From: Rhodococcus marinonascens NBRC 14363
GTDB lineage: Bacteria; Actinomycetota; Actinomycetes; Mycobacteriales; Mycobacteriaceae
Assembly: GCF_001894885.1 (NCBI RefSeq)
Contig: NZ_BCXB01000001.1
Location: forward strand, 372,001 to 436,000
Direction of reading: 5' to 3'
Length of the DNA: 64,000 nt
In this document: positions 24,098 to 33,002 of the stretch, piece after piece
How positions within the stretch are numbered: position 1 is the first letter of the stretch
Layout of the letters: each line of letters begins with the position of its first letter
Notes under the pieces: model-generated
The model's database searches: none
What the model was told of the DNA's origin: nothing
What the model saw: only the letters and a program-made list of their open reading frames with translations
Position numbers and translations under genes: made by a program

Positions 24098-25060
24098 ATG
24101 TCAGCGAAGACGACAAGCGAGCTCGTACTCGAGCTACTCGGCCTGCTGCAGACACACAGGCAGTGGGCCGGTCCCGAGCTAGCGCAGCGTCTCGACACGA
24201 CGCCGCGAACCCTCCGCCGGTACGTGGAGCGTGTCCGGGAGATGGGCTACCAGGTCGAGGCGGTCAAGGGTCGATACGGCGGCTACAGGCTGGTCGCAGG
24301 CAGCTCGTTGCCGCCCCTCGTCTTCAATGACGCGGAAGCTGTGGCAATTGCGGCGAGCCTTCGTGTGGCGGCCGTGCAGGGGCTTGTCGACGGGCAGACC
24401 ACCACCACGACGGCAATTGCAAAGTTCGAACAGATACTGCCTGCGCGGCTGCGAGCCAGGGTGTCCGCTGTCGCCGAGCACGTGACTCCGCTCCCTCCCT
24501 GGACGGTCACTCCGACCACCGACGACATCGGTGCGCTGGCAATGGCCTGCCGGGATCGTGAGGTAATGGAGTTCGACTACACGAAGCCGGATCGACAAGC
24601 CGAGGAACGAAGCGTCGAACCAGTCGCCTTGGTGCCTTCGGAACACGCGTGGTTCATCGTTTGCTGGGACCGCCGCAAGGAGGGTTGGCGAACATTTCGT
24701 GTCGACAGAATGACCGAGGTGCGAGCAACAGGTGAAATCTTCCGGCGGCGTGACCTTCCGGCGGACTCACCGGCTGACTTTGTCAGACAGTCTTTTTCGC
24801 GTATGAACTATGCGTACAAAGCAGAGATCGTGCTCATGGTCGGTCTGCGGGAGTGGGTCGACTACGCTAAGGCATGGGCGCAGGGTAGTTACGCTGTGGA
24901 CCACGCAACTACCCGATGGCCTGTCAGTGCGCAGTCTCTTCAGGATTTGATGATCATGCTGAACTGGATCCCGGAGTCCGTCAAGTACACGGTCGAAACC
25001 GACAGCGCGACCGCAGAAGGCCTCCGACGTCTTGCGACCCGTTTGGCCGTGCACATCTGA
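24098..25060 (+). CDS. WYL-domain helix-turn-helix transcriptional regulator
   Basis: A 320-residue regulator. The N-terminal HTH-11/DeoR-like domain has LVLELLGLLQTHRQWAGPEL and TTPRTLRRYVERVREMGY, with VEAVKGRYGGYRLV as the wing. The WYL sensor domain spans about residues 140-230 (MEFDYTKPDRQAEERSVEPV, EHAWFIVCWDRRKEGWRTFR), followed by the WCX-type C-terminal part. Such proteins (YafY, PafBC, DriD types) sense nucleic acid or other ligands. It probably binds the perfect inverted repeat that lies 14 bp before its own start. In the other direction the repeat looks out on PKS scraps and the MDR gene. Confidence 0.88.
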   Translation: MSAKTTSELVLELLGLLQTHRQWAGPELAQRLDTTPRTLRRYVERVREMGYQVEAVKGRYGGYRLVAGSSLPPLVFNDAEAVAIAASLRVAAVQGLVDGQTTTTTAIAKFEQILPARLRARVSAVAEHVTPLPPWTVTPTTDDIGALAMACRDREVMEFDYTKPDRQAEERSVEPVALVPSEHAWFIVCWDRRKEGWRTFRVDRMTEVRATGEIFRRRDLPADSPADFVRQSFSRMNYAYKAEIVLMVGLREWVDYAKAWAQGSYAVDHATTRWPVSAQSLQDLMIMLNWIPESVKYTVETDSATAEGLRRLATRLAVHI

Positions 25061-25145
25061 ACGAAATCTGCCAGGGCCTGCGGTACGGGCGGTTACATCT
25101 ACTCGTTCGGGACTGCTGCACGGATAACTGACAGTTGGGGTTTCA

Positions 25146-25292
25146 TGCCGCGATCGTCGCCGCGGGCTTCATGATGATCTCGTACTCGATCGGGGTCAAC
25201 CGACCCAGGCGGGCCTGGCGGTGGCGGTGGTAGGTCCGCTCGATCCATCTGACGATCGCCATCCGCAATTGTTCTCGGGTGGCCCAGGACTC
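25146..25292 (-). pseudogene. C-terminal remnant of an IS3-family transposase
   Basis: On the minus strand the frame reads SWATREQLRMAIVRWIERTY, HRHRQARLGRLTPIEYEII and MKPAATIAA before a stop. This is the end of an IS3-type integrase-domain transposase (the 'R--LG-LTP-E-E' motif). Only about 48 codons remain; the other side changes abruptly to the AT-rich region that follows. The remaining bases between 25061 and 25480 contain no further recognisable gene. Confidence 0.7.
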
Positions 25293-25480
25293 AATAAGAT
25301 AAGCACATCCAAAGACGCGGGATCAAGCTACATTTATCCAGAATGGTCAACACGAAGGGGCGTAATTGAAAATGAGCAATCAGAAGCTGGAACGCAAGGC
25401 TTCGATCGTTCAGCGAGGCGCGCTCGTGATAACGAGTAGCTGTTGTATTAGCGAATCTCATCCTGACTGCGCTAAATGAG

Positions 25481-26251
25481 ATGGATTTCTCCACCGCCGT
25501 CCTACTTTTTCTTGCCGTAGAATTGCCGATAGGCGCACTCGCCGCAATCATCAGCGCGGAGCGTTATAGATCACTGCGAAGAAATGGGGAATCGACAACC
25601 TCCGCGTTCGAAGCGGTAGTCGGAAAGACGGTGGTCAAAGCTATAAAGACGGAACTTCAAACATTTAGATCACTTTGGTTGTGGGTCCGTCGAAGAAAGG
25701 AGGGAGTAGTTCCCGAAATCAGAGCTTTCGGCTACACACGAGGAATATTTGGGGTGCTGATCGCATTTGGACTAGTCACCATGGTAGAGATCATTGCCGT
25801 ACATCTACTCGTTCCCTGGGCATGGCTGAGAACAACTCTACTCATCGCATCCTTGTATGGCATTGTACTTCTCTTTTCTTTTGTTTCGAAACGAGTCGTC
25901 CACCCTCATCTGCTCTCACAGAAAGAACCGGTACTCAGAGAAGGAAATCACGTTGTTGCTTCCATTCCAATAGAGCAGATATCGAGCGCCTTTACCTCTA
26001 AAAGGTTCACTCAGACGGCACCCTGTGAAGAATCGGGCCGCCTCTATCTCCCTTCTCAGGATGGGACAAATCTGGATATTGAACTCAGAGCGAAATCCAG
26101 AGTTCATACTCCTGGACTCTTGAAGAAGCAACGCCGAAAAGTTGATGTGACTTCAATCAGCGTGCATCTCGACGATCCCGAAGAATTCGTAATATCAATT
26201 CATGACCTCCAGAGAGAGTCGCGTGAATCACCGTCCGGAAGCACTCCTTAG
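25481..26251 (+). CDS. AT-rich orphan membrane protein of unknown function
   Basis: A 256-residue protein without a family I recognise. It has an N-terminal membrane helix (TAVLLFLAVELPIGALAAII, about residues 5-24), a basic cytoplasmic stretch (RSLWLWVRRRKEGV) and two adjacent helices (FGVLIAFGLVTMVEIIAVHL and LRTTLLIASLYGIVLLFSFV, about residues 90-140). A soluble C-terminal half follows, predicted beta-rich (VDVTSISVHLDDPEEFVISI). Codon use is visibly AT-rich with many third-position A/T, unlike any neighbour, so recent horizontal transfer is likely. The coding assignment rests on frame length and hydrophobic pattern; no clear ribosome site precedes the ATG. It is preceded by an IS3 scrap. 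Confidence 0.55.
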   Translation: MDFSTAVLLFLAVELPIGALAAIISAERYRSLRRNGESTTSAFEAVVGKTVVKAIKTELQTFRSLWLWVRRRKEGVVPEIRAFGYTRGIFGVLIAFGLVTMVEIIAVHLLVPWAWLRTTLLIASLYGIVLLFSFVSKRVVHPHLLSQKEPVLREGNHVVASIPIEQISSAFTSKRFTQTAPCEESGRLYLPSQDGTNLDIELRAKSRVHTPGLLKKQRRKVDVTSISVHLDDPEEFVISIHDLQRESRESPSGSTP

Positions 26252-26326
26252 TGCTCTGGCCACCAGGTGTTAACTATCAACGGGACCGCCCCCCACTTTG
26301 GATGCTCCTAGTGCTGTCAATCCGCG

Positions 26327-26365
26327 GCGCCCCGGCACTCTGTGCCGCTCGCATGCACGGGGCGC
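26327..26365. repeat. Second copy of the 20466 hairpin
   Basis: GCGCCCCG (26327-26334) pairs with CGGGGCGC (26358-26365), with a nested GGCAC/GTGCC pairing inside. The whole 39-base unit differs from 20466-20504 at only a couple of positions. It lies about 65 bp upstream of the intact small gene at 26430, whereas the first copy precedes its broken duplicate. It may be an old terminator of the upstream gene that was copied together with the gene start. Confidence 0.75.
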
Positions 26366-26429
26366 GTCGCTGCACGCGCCATCCGTCACTGGCGATAAGT
26401 TCGACGTGTAACTCGCCTCAGGAGACGGA

Positions 26430-26903
26430 GTGATAATGGTCGATTCGACCGATTCGACCGATTCGTCGGAAGTATCGACGTGGGACGGAATGGTCGACTG
26501 GTTGGTCGAATCATTGGTCGATCAACCAGTCGCGTTGATCGTCGAGCTCGGCCCCAACACCTACATCTCGGACGACGAAGACGACGAAGTCGTGTGTGTG
26601 CAGATTCAGGTGCTCGCCGATGACGTGCTGCTGCTGAGGCGGTCGCGCACAGTACTCGGACACCTGCTGATCGCCGATTACTCGACCGGCGACCTGGTGC
26701 TCGATCGGTGGCATTTCGACGGACACTTCGAGGACTGCACCGACGGCTACATCTTCAGCCGCGACGCCCACTTGATTGCCAACATTTGTGTGACCTGGTT
26801 CCGCGACAACTGGGGTGCCCGATCCACTGACGAACTCGGATGCTCTTACCGGTTTCCCGATGAGCTTCTACCGCCGGACCCGGACCTGGATGAGATTGAC
26901 TGA
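26430..26903 (+). CDS. Small acidic protein, possibly TY-Chap (YbjN/CesT-like) domain
   Basis: About 157 residues, strongly acidic. The N-terminus is a low-complexity SDS-TDSTDSSEVST stretch produced by GATTCGACC repeats. The body has alternating hydrophobic strands (PVALIVELGPNTYISDDEDD, VLLLRRSRTVLGHLLIADYS) and ends in FRDNWGARSTDELGCSYRFP. The size and arrangement recall the YbjN/type III chaperone-like (TY-Chap) proteins that occur in families in corynebacteria, but I cannot confirm this. GTG 26430 or ATG 26436 are both possible; GGAGACGGAG lies just before. A truncated duplicate lies at 20466-20600. Confidence 0.6.
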   Translation: MIMVDSTDSTDSSEVSTWDGMVDWLVESLVDQPVALIVELGPNTYISDDEDDEVVCVQIQVLADDVLLLRRSRTVLGHLLIADYSTGDLVLDRWHFDGHFEDCTDGYIFSRDAHLIANICVTWFRDNWGARSTDELGCSYRFPDELLPPDPDLDEID

Positions 26904-26929
26904 TTCCACCGTTCCGATCGGTCGTCCGC

Positions 26930-27868
26930 TCACAGGCGGTCACCGATGACCCACTCGAAGGCGTTGGCGTTCGATCGGGCACCCTGGGCGGCCTTCGACC
27001 GGTTTTGCTCGCCGAGTTCGGCGAGGGTCGTCTCGGACAGTTCCACCACAGACCGGAATGTCCCCGGGGTGAGCCATTCGGGACGGGTCGCGAACAGCAG
27101 ATCTTCGCTCGCGGTGTTGCCGCTGGCACCGGGGGCGAACGGGCAGCCGCCGAGTCCGCCGAGTGCGCCGTCGACGGTCATCGCGCCGGCTGCGATGGCG
27201 GCGAGGTTGTTCGCAACCCCGAGCCCCCAGGTGTCGTGGCCGTGGAAGACGATGCCGCGCTGAGGAGTTTCCCATCGCACCCGGGACACCAGTGAGCTCA
27301 CCTCTGCGGGGATCGCCTGGCCGAGCGTGTCGCAGATGACGATGTCGACCGCGCCGTGCGTACGCGGATCGTTGGCGATGTCGATCACTCGCCGTTGCGG
27401 CACTCGGCCCTCGAACGGGCAGCTGAAGGAGGTGGCGATGCACAGTTGGATGCTGCCGCCGATCTCTTTCGCGAGTTCGATCGCGGCTGGCATCGCGGCG
27501 AGGCTGTCCTCGGTGGACCGTCCGATGTTGGCCTGGTTGTGCGAATCCGATGCGGAGAAGCAGTACTGGAAATGCTTGGCGCCGACCGCGGCCGCCTTCT
27601 CCACGTGTCTTGGGGTGGCCACCCATACCCAGCAGTGGTCGAGTTCGTCCGGTGTGAGTTCGGTGATCACCTCGACGGTGTTGGCCATCGGCGGGACGAG
27701 GTCGGGACGGGCCATCGATCCGACCTCGAGGGCGGGAACGCCGAGTTCGAGAAGCCGCCGTGCGATCTCGAGTTTGTGACCGGTGGGCAGCATCTTGCCG
27801 GTCAACTGCAGGCCGTCGCGGAGGGTGACGTCCCTCAGCAGGGCGCGCGATTCGAACGTGAGAGTCAT
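26930..27868 (-). CDS. Hydroxymethylglutaryl-CoA lyase-like (DRE-TIM) acyl-CoA lyase
   Basis: A 312-residue DRE-TIM metallolyase. The metal/substrate motif is RDVTLRDGLQ (residues 12-21), the barrel contains VFHGHDTWGLGVANNLAAIA with the two histidine ligands, and GGLGGCPFAPGASGNTASED is the HMG-CoA-lyase signature with the catalytic Cys loop. Such enzymes cleave 3-hydroxy-3-methylglutaryl-CoA to acetoacetate and acetyl-CoA, or related citramalyl- and hydroxyacyl-CoA esters. It overlaps the CoA-transferase gene by 4 bp, so it probably acts on the CoA ester made by that enzyme. No leucine-catabolism genes are adjacent, which makes a relative of HMG-CoA a real alternative. Confidence 0.88.
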   Translation of the reverse strand: MTLTFESRALLRDVTLRDGLQLTGKMLPTGHKLEIARRLLELGVPALEVGSMARPDLVPPMANTVEVITELTPDELDHCWVWVATPRHVEKAAAVGAKHFQYCFSASDSHNQANIGRSTEDSLAAMPAAIELAKEIGGSIQLCIATSFSCPFEGRVPQRRVIDIANDPRTHGAVDIVICDTLGQAIPAEVSSLVSRVRWETPQRGIVFHGHDTWGLGVANNLAAIAAGAMTVDGALGGLGGCPFAPGASGNTASEDLLFATRPEWLTPGTFRSVVELSETTLAELGEQNRSKAAQGARSNANAFEWVIGDRL

Positions 27869-29118
27869 GCCGTTCTGCCTTCGCTGCGTCGGATGATGGC
27901 GTCGATCTGTTTCGGGGTCTTGCCGAGCAGTGTCTCGAGGACCTCCCGGGTGTGCTCGCCTAGGTCGGGCCCGATGTTGCGGATAGGCAGGGACGCGCCG
28001 CCGATCACCGGGACGATGCCAGGGAACCCGACCTGTTTCGGCTGTGCTTCGCCGGTGTCGACGGCGAAGTGCTGGATCATGTTCCGGGCCGCGTATTGCT
28101 CGTCGGTGCAGATGTCGGCGGCGGTGTTGATCGGGCCAGACGGCACACCCGCTTCGTCGAGGATCTTCAGTGCCTCGTCACGGGAGTGTCGGATGGTCCA
28201 CTCGCCGATCGCCGCGTCGAGTTCGTCGCGCCGGACCCAGCGCCCGGCGTTGGTTGTCAGGTCCGGATCGGCGCCGAGGTCGGGACGGCCGATGGTGTCC
28301 ATGTAGCGCTGGAAGATGGCGTCACCGTTGCCGGAGATGATAATGCTGTCACCGTCGCTGCAGGTGTAGGCATTGGAGGGGGCGATGCCTTCCATACGGC
28401 CGCCGACGCGTTCGCGTTTGATTCCGTAGGCGAGGTAGTCGGGTATGAGTGACTCCATCATCGACAGGATCGATTCGTTGAGTGCGACATCGATGATCCG
28501 GTGCGGCAGTGGCGGACCCGTGGTTCCGGCGACCTTGGCGGCCTCGCGTTGGAACAGCGCCATCACTGCGCCGAACGCGGCGTAGAGGCCGGCTATGGAG
28601 TCGCCGATGGACACCCCCACCCGCACCGGTGGGCGGTCGGGGTCGCCCACCAGTTCACGGAACCCACCCGTAGCCTCGGCGACCGCGGCGAATCCGGGTC
28701 GCTGCGACATCGGGCCGGTCTGCCCGAACCCGGAGATCCGGGTGATCACCAGTTCTGGGTTGGCCTCCGCGAGCGCGTCCGGTCCGATACCCCACTTCTC
28801 GAGGGTGCCGGGCCGGAAGTTCTCGAGCAGGATGTCGCACTCGGCGGCAAGGTCGAGGACGAGTTGGCGGCCCTCCTCGGTTCGCACGTCCAGGACGATC
28901 GACTTTTTGTTGCGGTTGATCGTGCGATACAGCATCGAGGTGTCGCCGGAATAGAGGCGCCAGTTGCGAAGTTCGTCGCCGGTCTTCGGGCGCTCGACCT
29001 TGATCACTTCGGCGCCGAAGTCGGCGAGCATGCGCCCCGCGGTCGGCGCCGCGATGTAGTTACCCAGTTCGAGTACCCGCACCCCGTCGAGGGGCGCAAT
29101 GGTGTCGTCGGAGACCAT
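27865..29118 (-). CDS. CaiB/BaiF (class III) CoA-transferase
   Basis: A family III CoA-transferase of about 417 residues. The N-terminus LDGVRVLELGNYIAAPTAGR leads into MLADFGAEVIKVERPKTGDE; the catalytic aspartate should follow in the RISGFGQTGPMSQRPGF region, and ILLENFRPGTLEKWGIG is typical. The ATG at 29118 (MVSDDTIAPL) is preferred because TAAGGA lies just before it. It forms an operon with the downstream lyase (4-bp overlap) and presumably loads CoA onto a branched hydroxyacid that the lyase then cleaves. Confidence 0.9.
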   Translation of the reverse strand: MVSDDTIAPLDGVRVLELGNYIAAPTAGRMLADFGAEVIKVERPKTGDELRNWRLYSGDTSMLYRTINRNKKSIVLDVRTEEGRQLVLDLAAECDILLENFRPGTLEKWGIGPDALAEANPELVITRISGFGQTGPMSQRPGFAAVAEATGGFRELVGDPDRPPVRVGVSIGDSIAGLYAAFGAVMALFQREAAKVAGTTGPPLPHRIIDVALNESILSMMESLIPDYLAYGIKRERVGGRMEGIAPSNAYTCSDGDSIIISGNGDAIFQRYMDTIGRPDLGADPDLTTNAGRWVRRDELDAAIGEWTIRHSRDEALKILDEAGVPSGPINTAADICTDEQYAARNMIQHFAVDTGEAQPKQVGFPGIVPVIGGASLPIRNIGPDLGEHTREVLETLLGKTPKQIDAIIRRSEGRTA

Positions 29119-29331
29119 GATCATCCTTAGCTGACGTCGTATCTCAAGGGGCGAGGCGTGCGGGCAGGACGAGAGGTAGCGCGACCACCGATGTCACCGA
29201 CACACCCACTGAACATCTCTTCAGCGTGCCACGTGTCTCCGGACTCGTCAGCGAAGCCCTGAGAAGTCCATGAAGTCGCGGATACCTGAGCCGACGACTT
29301 CCGCCGCCGTCGCTGCCAGAGTCTCATCGAT

Positions 29332-31599
29332 TTACTTCTGCAACTTCGCGCGCACCAGTTTCGCCGCCTCGACGAGGTTGCGCAGCGAGGCCTCGACCTC
29401 ACTCTGGCTCCGGGTTTTGAGGCCGCAGTCAGGATTGACCCAAAGTCGTTCGGCGGGTATGGCGTTCAGTGCTTCGCTCAGCAAGCCGGCGATCTCGTCG
29501 ACCCCGGGCACGCGCGGCGAGTGGATGTCGTACACGCCGGGGCCGACCCCGAGGTCGAAGCCGACCGCGTTCAGGTCGCCGAGAACCTCCATATGCGAGC
29601 GGGCAGCCTCGATGGACGTCACGTCAGCGTCGAGATTGGCGATGGCCTCGATGACGTCTCCGAATTCCGAGTAGCAGAGGTGGGTGTGGATCTGCGTCGA
29701 GTCAGCAACACCCGACGTCGCGAGCCGGAAAGCGCCGACCGACCAGTTGAGGTAGGCCGACTGATCGGCCGCCCGCAGGGGCAGTAGTTCGCGAAGCGCG
29801 GGTTCGTCCACCTGAATGATCCGAATGCCCGCTCTCTGTAGGTCCACGGTTTCATCGCGGATCGCCAGCGCCACCTGGTTGGCCGAGTCGGCCAGTGGCT
29901 GGTCGTCGCGCACGAACGACCACGCCAGAATCGTGACAGGACCGGTCAGCATTCCCTTGACCGGTCGCCGAGTCAGTGACTGCGCGTATGTGATCCACTC
30001 GATCGTCATAGGTTTGGGGCGGCGCACGTCGCCGTACAGGATCGGAGGCCGCACGCAGCGACTGCCGTACGATTGCACCCATCCATTGGTGGTGGCGACG
30101 AAGCCGTCGAGTTGTTCGGCGAAGTACTGCACCATGTCGTTGCGTTCCGGTTCGCCGTGCACGAGCACATCGAGATCCAACTTCTCCTGCAACGCGACGA
30201 CGTCGGAGATCTCGGCGCGCATCCGGTTCAAGTATTCGGTCTCGTCGATCTCGCCTCTACGCAGCGCGGCTCGGGCCAGGCGGATCCGCGTGGTCTGTGG
30301 GTACGACCCGAGGGTCGTCGTCGGGAGAAGGGGCAGCGCCAACCCCGATTGTGCTTTCCGCCGTTCCGCCGCTGGGCTGCGTCCCGGGTCGGAAGCGGTG
30401 AGAGTCTCCAGTCGGGCACGGACGCCTGCGTCGTGCAGGCGCGGGTCGGTGTTGCGGGTGGACGCCGTCGCGCGGGCCAGTGCGAACTCGTCCGCGACGG
30501 ATTCACCGCCGCTGGTCAGGACAGTGCCGAGAACCACCACTTCACGGACCTTCTCCGCGCCGAAGGCCAGCCACGACCGCAGCGCCTCGTCAAGGCCGGT
30601 TTCCGCGTCAAGGGTGTATGGGACGTGCAGCAGGGAGCACGACGTGGACACGGCGAGCGAACCGACGTTTCCGAGTAGGGTCTCGAGCGCTGCTGATGCC
30701 CGGTCGAGATCGGTGCGCCAGATGTTGCGTCCGTCGACGATGCCGGCAACAACATGCTTGCGCTTCAGTCCGGGAACCGAAGCGAGCGAATCGGATCCGT
30801 CCACCAGGTCAACGCTCAGCCCTTCAATTCCTGTCGAGACCAGTGGCGGGAGGGCGTCACCCAGGCTCCCGAAGTAGGACGCGACGAGGATCGCCGGACG
30901 CGATTCGACCGCGGACAACTGATCGTAGGCGCGCTTGACTGCGGCAATCTGTTCGGCCGTGCGGTCGGCGACCAGTGCGGGCTCGTCGATCTGGACCCAC
31001 TCGGCGCCGGCGTCGGCGAGGATAGTGAGCAGGTCTGCATACAGCGGGACGATTTCGTCGAGGCGGTCGAGGAGCGGAGCGTCCGAGCCGACCGACTTCG
31101 ACAGAAGTAGGAACGTCACCGGGCCCACAACAACCGGACGGGCCGGAATGCCGAGGGACAGAGCTTCTTCGAGTTCGCGGAGCACCTTCGAGGGGTCCAG
31201 GGAGAACGTGGTGGACGGCGAGATCTCGGGCACCAGGTAGTGGTAGTTCGTGTCGAACCACTTGGTCATTTCGAGCGGCGAGACCGTGTCGTTGCCGCGG
31301 GCAGCGGTGAAATAGCGGTCGAGTTCATCCTCGATGCCGGCGACGCGGGCGGGCAGGGCGCCAAGCATCGCTGCGGTGTCGAGGATGTGGTCGTAGTACG
31401 AGAACGTGTTGACGGGCACGGAGTCGAGGCCGGCCTCGCACAGACCGGTCCAAGCCTGTCGACGTAGGTCCTTTGCCACCGAGTCGAGCCCTGCCGCATT
31501 CAAGCTGCCGGCCCAGTAGGACTCGACGGCCTTCTTGAGCTCGCGGTTCGGACCGATCCGAGGGGAGCCCAGTACGGTCGCGGTGAAGGTGAGTGTCAC
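29332..31599 (-). CDS. metE: Cobalamin-independent methionine synthase MetE
   Basis: A 755-residue enzyme that transfers the methyl group of methyltetrahydropteroyl-triglutamate to homocysteine. The N-terminal barrel has [20 protein letters not shown]; the C-terminal catalytic barrel has [44 protein letters not shown] (the His and Cys zinc ligands) and [19 protein letters not shown] (third zinc ligand Cys). Length is normal. The GTG at 31599 follows GGAGAAACTC, a good ribosome site, and matches the usual [11 protein letters not shown] start. It is divergent from the DAHP synthase gene. No cobalamin riboswitch could be recognised upstream. Confidence 0.96.
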   Translation of the reverse strand: MTLTFTATVLGSPRIGPNRELKKAVESYWAGSLNAAGLDSVAKDLRRQAWTGLCEAGLDSVPVNTFSYYDHILDTAAMLGALPARVAGIEDELDRYFTAARGNDTVSPLEMTKWFDTNYHYLVPEISPSTTFSLDPSKVLRELEEALSLGIPARPVVVGPVTFLLLSKSVGSDAPLLDRLDEIVPLYADLLTILADAGAEWVQIDEPALVADRTAEQIAAVKRAYDQLSAVESRPAILVASYFGSLGDALPPLVSTGIEGLSVDLVDGSDSLASVPGLKRKHVVAGIVDGRNIWRTDLDRASAALETLLGNVGSLAVSTSCSLLHVPYTLDAETGLDEALRSWLAFGAEKVREVVVLGTVLTSGGESVADEFALARATASTRNTDPRLHDAGVRARLETLTASDPGRSPAAERRKAQSGLALPLLPTTTLGSYPQTTRIRLARAALRRGEIDETEYLNRMRAEISDVVALQEKLDLDVLVHGEPERNDMVQYFAEQLDGFVATTNGWVQSYGSRCVRPPILYGDVRRPKPMTIEWITYAQSLTRRPVKGMLTGPVTILAWSFVRDDQPLADSANQVALAIRDETVDLQRAGIRIIQVDEPALRELLPLRAADQSAYLNWSVGAFRLATSGVADSTQIHTHLCYSEFGDVIEAIANLDADVTSIEAARSHMEVLGDLNAVGFDLGVGPGVYDIHSPRVPGVDEIAGLLSEALNAIPAERLWVNPDCGLKTRSQSEVEASLRNLVEAAKLVRAKLQK

Positions 31600-31758
31600 G
31601 AGTTTCTCCACTTGCTTTGGACGGCAGCTGCCGGGCACCGCGTGCGTGGTGACGGGGATCACTCCATGGTTACACGCGCAGCGTGGGCGGCGCAGACGAA
31701 GGCTGCCGACTGCCGGCGTGTGTGGCAACTCGAAAGGGAAGCCGCTACTGTGGCAGCC

Positions 31759-31827
31759 ATGCAGCGCGCATATTTCTGGTTTGGCAGGTCGGCCCCGGGT
31801 GGGTCGGTCGGCGTGACCACGCGCTGA
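31759..31827 (+). CDS. Aromatic leader peptide (Tyr-Phe-Trp-Phe) before DAHP synthase
   Basis: A 22-codon frame: ATG at 31759, then [21 protein letters not shown] and TGA at 31825-31827. A GTG in the same frame at 31750 (V-A-A-M) has GAAAGGGAAG 10 bases upstream and may be the true start. Four successive aromatic codons TAT TTC TGG TTT 87 bp before the stop-to-start gap of the aromatic-pathway gene are the hallmark of ribosome-mediated attenuation. Leaders of this type are known before aro/trp genes in corynebacteria. Stalling at scarce aminoacyl-tRNA for Tyr, Phe or Trp would favour expression of the downstream gene. Confidence 0.7.
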   Translation: MQRAYFWFGRSAPGGSVGVTTR

Positions 31828-31838
31828 CTTCCACCCCA

Positions 31839-31860
31839 GAGCCGGATTACAGACCGGCTC
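31839..31860 (+). terminator. Candidate attenuator hairpin between leader peptide and aroG
   Basis: GAGCCGG (31839-31845) and CCGGCTC (31854-31860) form a perfect 7-bp stem with an 8-base loop, 11 bases after the leader stop. An upstream CGGTC (about 31804-31808) could pair with GACCG inside the right arm, and GGGTGG (about 31797) with CCACCC (31831-31836), giving alternative folds. There is no U-run after the stem, so termination would have to be of the U-poor actinobacterial kind. Confidence 0.45.
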
Positions 31861-31913
31861 GCGGGATTCTTCACAGTCTTCGAGGGTCGGTGTGAGAACA
31901 GGAACCCGAATAC

Positions 31914-33002
31914 ATGACTGTCACTCTCGACACCACTACCCGTAGTGATCGCCTCGACGACCAGCGCACCGTGAGCATTAGCCCCCTCGTGGCCCCGAAC
32001 GTCGTGCGCGGTGAATACGCCCCCGACGACGTAGCGTCCGCGACCGTGCGCTCCGGACGTGCCGACACCGTGAAGGTGCTGAACGGCGAAGACGACCGCC
32101 TGCTCGTCGTAGTCGGACCGTGTTCGGTGCATGATCCCGTCGCCGCGATGGATTACGCACGCCGGCTCGCCGCGAAGGCCGAGGAACTGCGGGACGACCT
32201 GCACATCGTGATGCGGGTCTACTTCGAGAAGCCCCGCACCACTCTGGGCTGGAAGGGCCTGCTCAACGACCCGCACCTGGACGGCACATTCGACATCGAC
32301 ACCGGAATCCGAATGGGTCGCAAACTTCTTCTCGACGTGTCCTCGCTCGGCCTTCCCGTCGGGTGCGAGTTCCTCGACCCGATCATGCCGCAGTACATCG
32401 CGGATCTGGTCACGTACGGCGCGATCGGTGCACGCACCGCCGCCAGCCAGGTGCACCGTCAGCTGTGCAGTGCACTCTCGATGCCGGTAGGCATCAAGAA
32501 CTCCACCGAAGGTGACGTGCAGGTGGCTGTCGACGGCACGCGGGCTGCCGCGGCCAGTCACGTGTTCCCCGGCACCGACCTCGACGGGCGGGTGGCTCTC
32601 ATCCGCACCGCCGGGAACCCGGACTGCCACGTGATTCTGCGTGGCGGAAGCGATGGCCCGAACTACGACGCGGAAACCGTGTCTGACACGCTCGCCCGGT
32701 TGCGCAAGTCGGGGCTGCCGGAACGCGTCGTCGTAGACGCGAGCCACGGCAACAGCAGCAAGGACCACGAGAAGCAGGTAGACGTCCTCGGCGACATCGC
32801 CGCCCGTCTCGAGGCGGGGGAGAGGGGCATCGTCGGTGTGATGGTGGAGAGCTTCATCGAAGCCGGCCGCCAGGACCTCGCTCTCGGGAAGGCCGAGGAT
32901 CTCACCTACGGTCAGTCGATCACCGACGCATGCATCGACTGGAACACGACGGCGGCGCAGTTGGATCGCTTGGCTCAGGTGGTGGTGGCGCGCCGCGGCT
33001 AG
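31914..33002 (+). CDS. 3-deoxy-7-phosphoheptulonate (DAHP) synthase, class I (AroF/G/H type)
   Basis: A 362-residue enzyme that condenses phosphoenolpyruvate and erythrose-4-phosphate, the first step to chorismate. Key parts: [87 protein letters not shown], and [17 protein letters not shown] with the metal-binding His. This is the AroG-like (class I) form, not the plant-type class II enzyme of mycobacteria. It has the N-terminal extension that carries feedback-inhibitor contacts in this class. The ATG at 31914 is preceded by AACAGGAACCCGAATAC. Expression is probably attenuated by the upstream leader. The stop is directly adjacent to the convergent alkB-like gene. Confidence 0.95.
   Translation: MTVTLDTTTRSDRLDDQRTVSISPLVAPNVVRGEYAPDDVASATVRSGRADTVKVLNGEDDRLLVVVGPCSVHDPVAAMDYARRLAAKAEELRDDLHIVMRVYFEKPRTTLGWKGLLNDPHLDGTFDIDTGIRMGRKLLLDVSSLGLPVGCEFLDPIMPQYIADLVTYGAIGARTAASQVHRQLCSALSMPVGIKNSTEGDVQVAVDGTRAAAASHVFPGTDLDGRVALIRTAGNPDCHVILRGGSDGPNYDAETVSDTLARLRKSGLPERVVVDASHGNSSKDHEKQVDVLGDIAARLEAGERGIVGVMVESFIEAGRQDLALGKAEDLTYGQSITDACIDWNTTAAQLDRLAQVVVARRG

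Noticed and set aside
29127-29402. A 91-codon open frame between the CoA-transferase and metE genes
   Set aside because: It is Arg/Ser-rich, overlaps the 3' end of metE and has no ribosome site or family signature.
31600-31758. A cobalamin riboswitch before metE
   Set aside because: Pieces such as GGGAAGCC and CTACTGT resemble the B12 box, but they are on the opposite strand to metE and the rest of the motif is missing.
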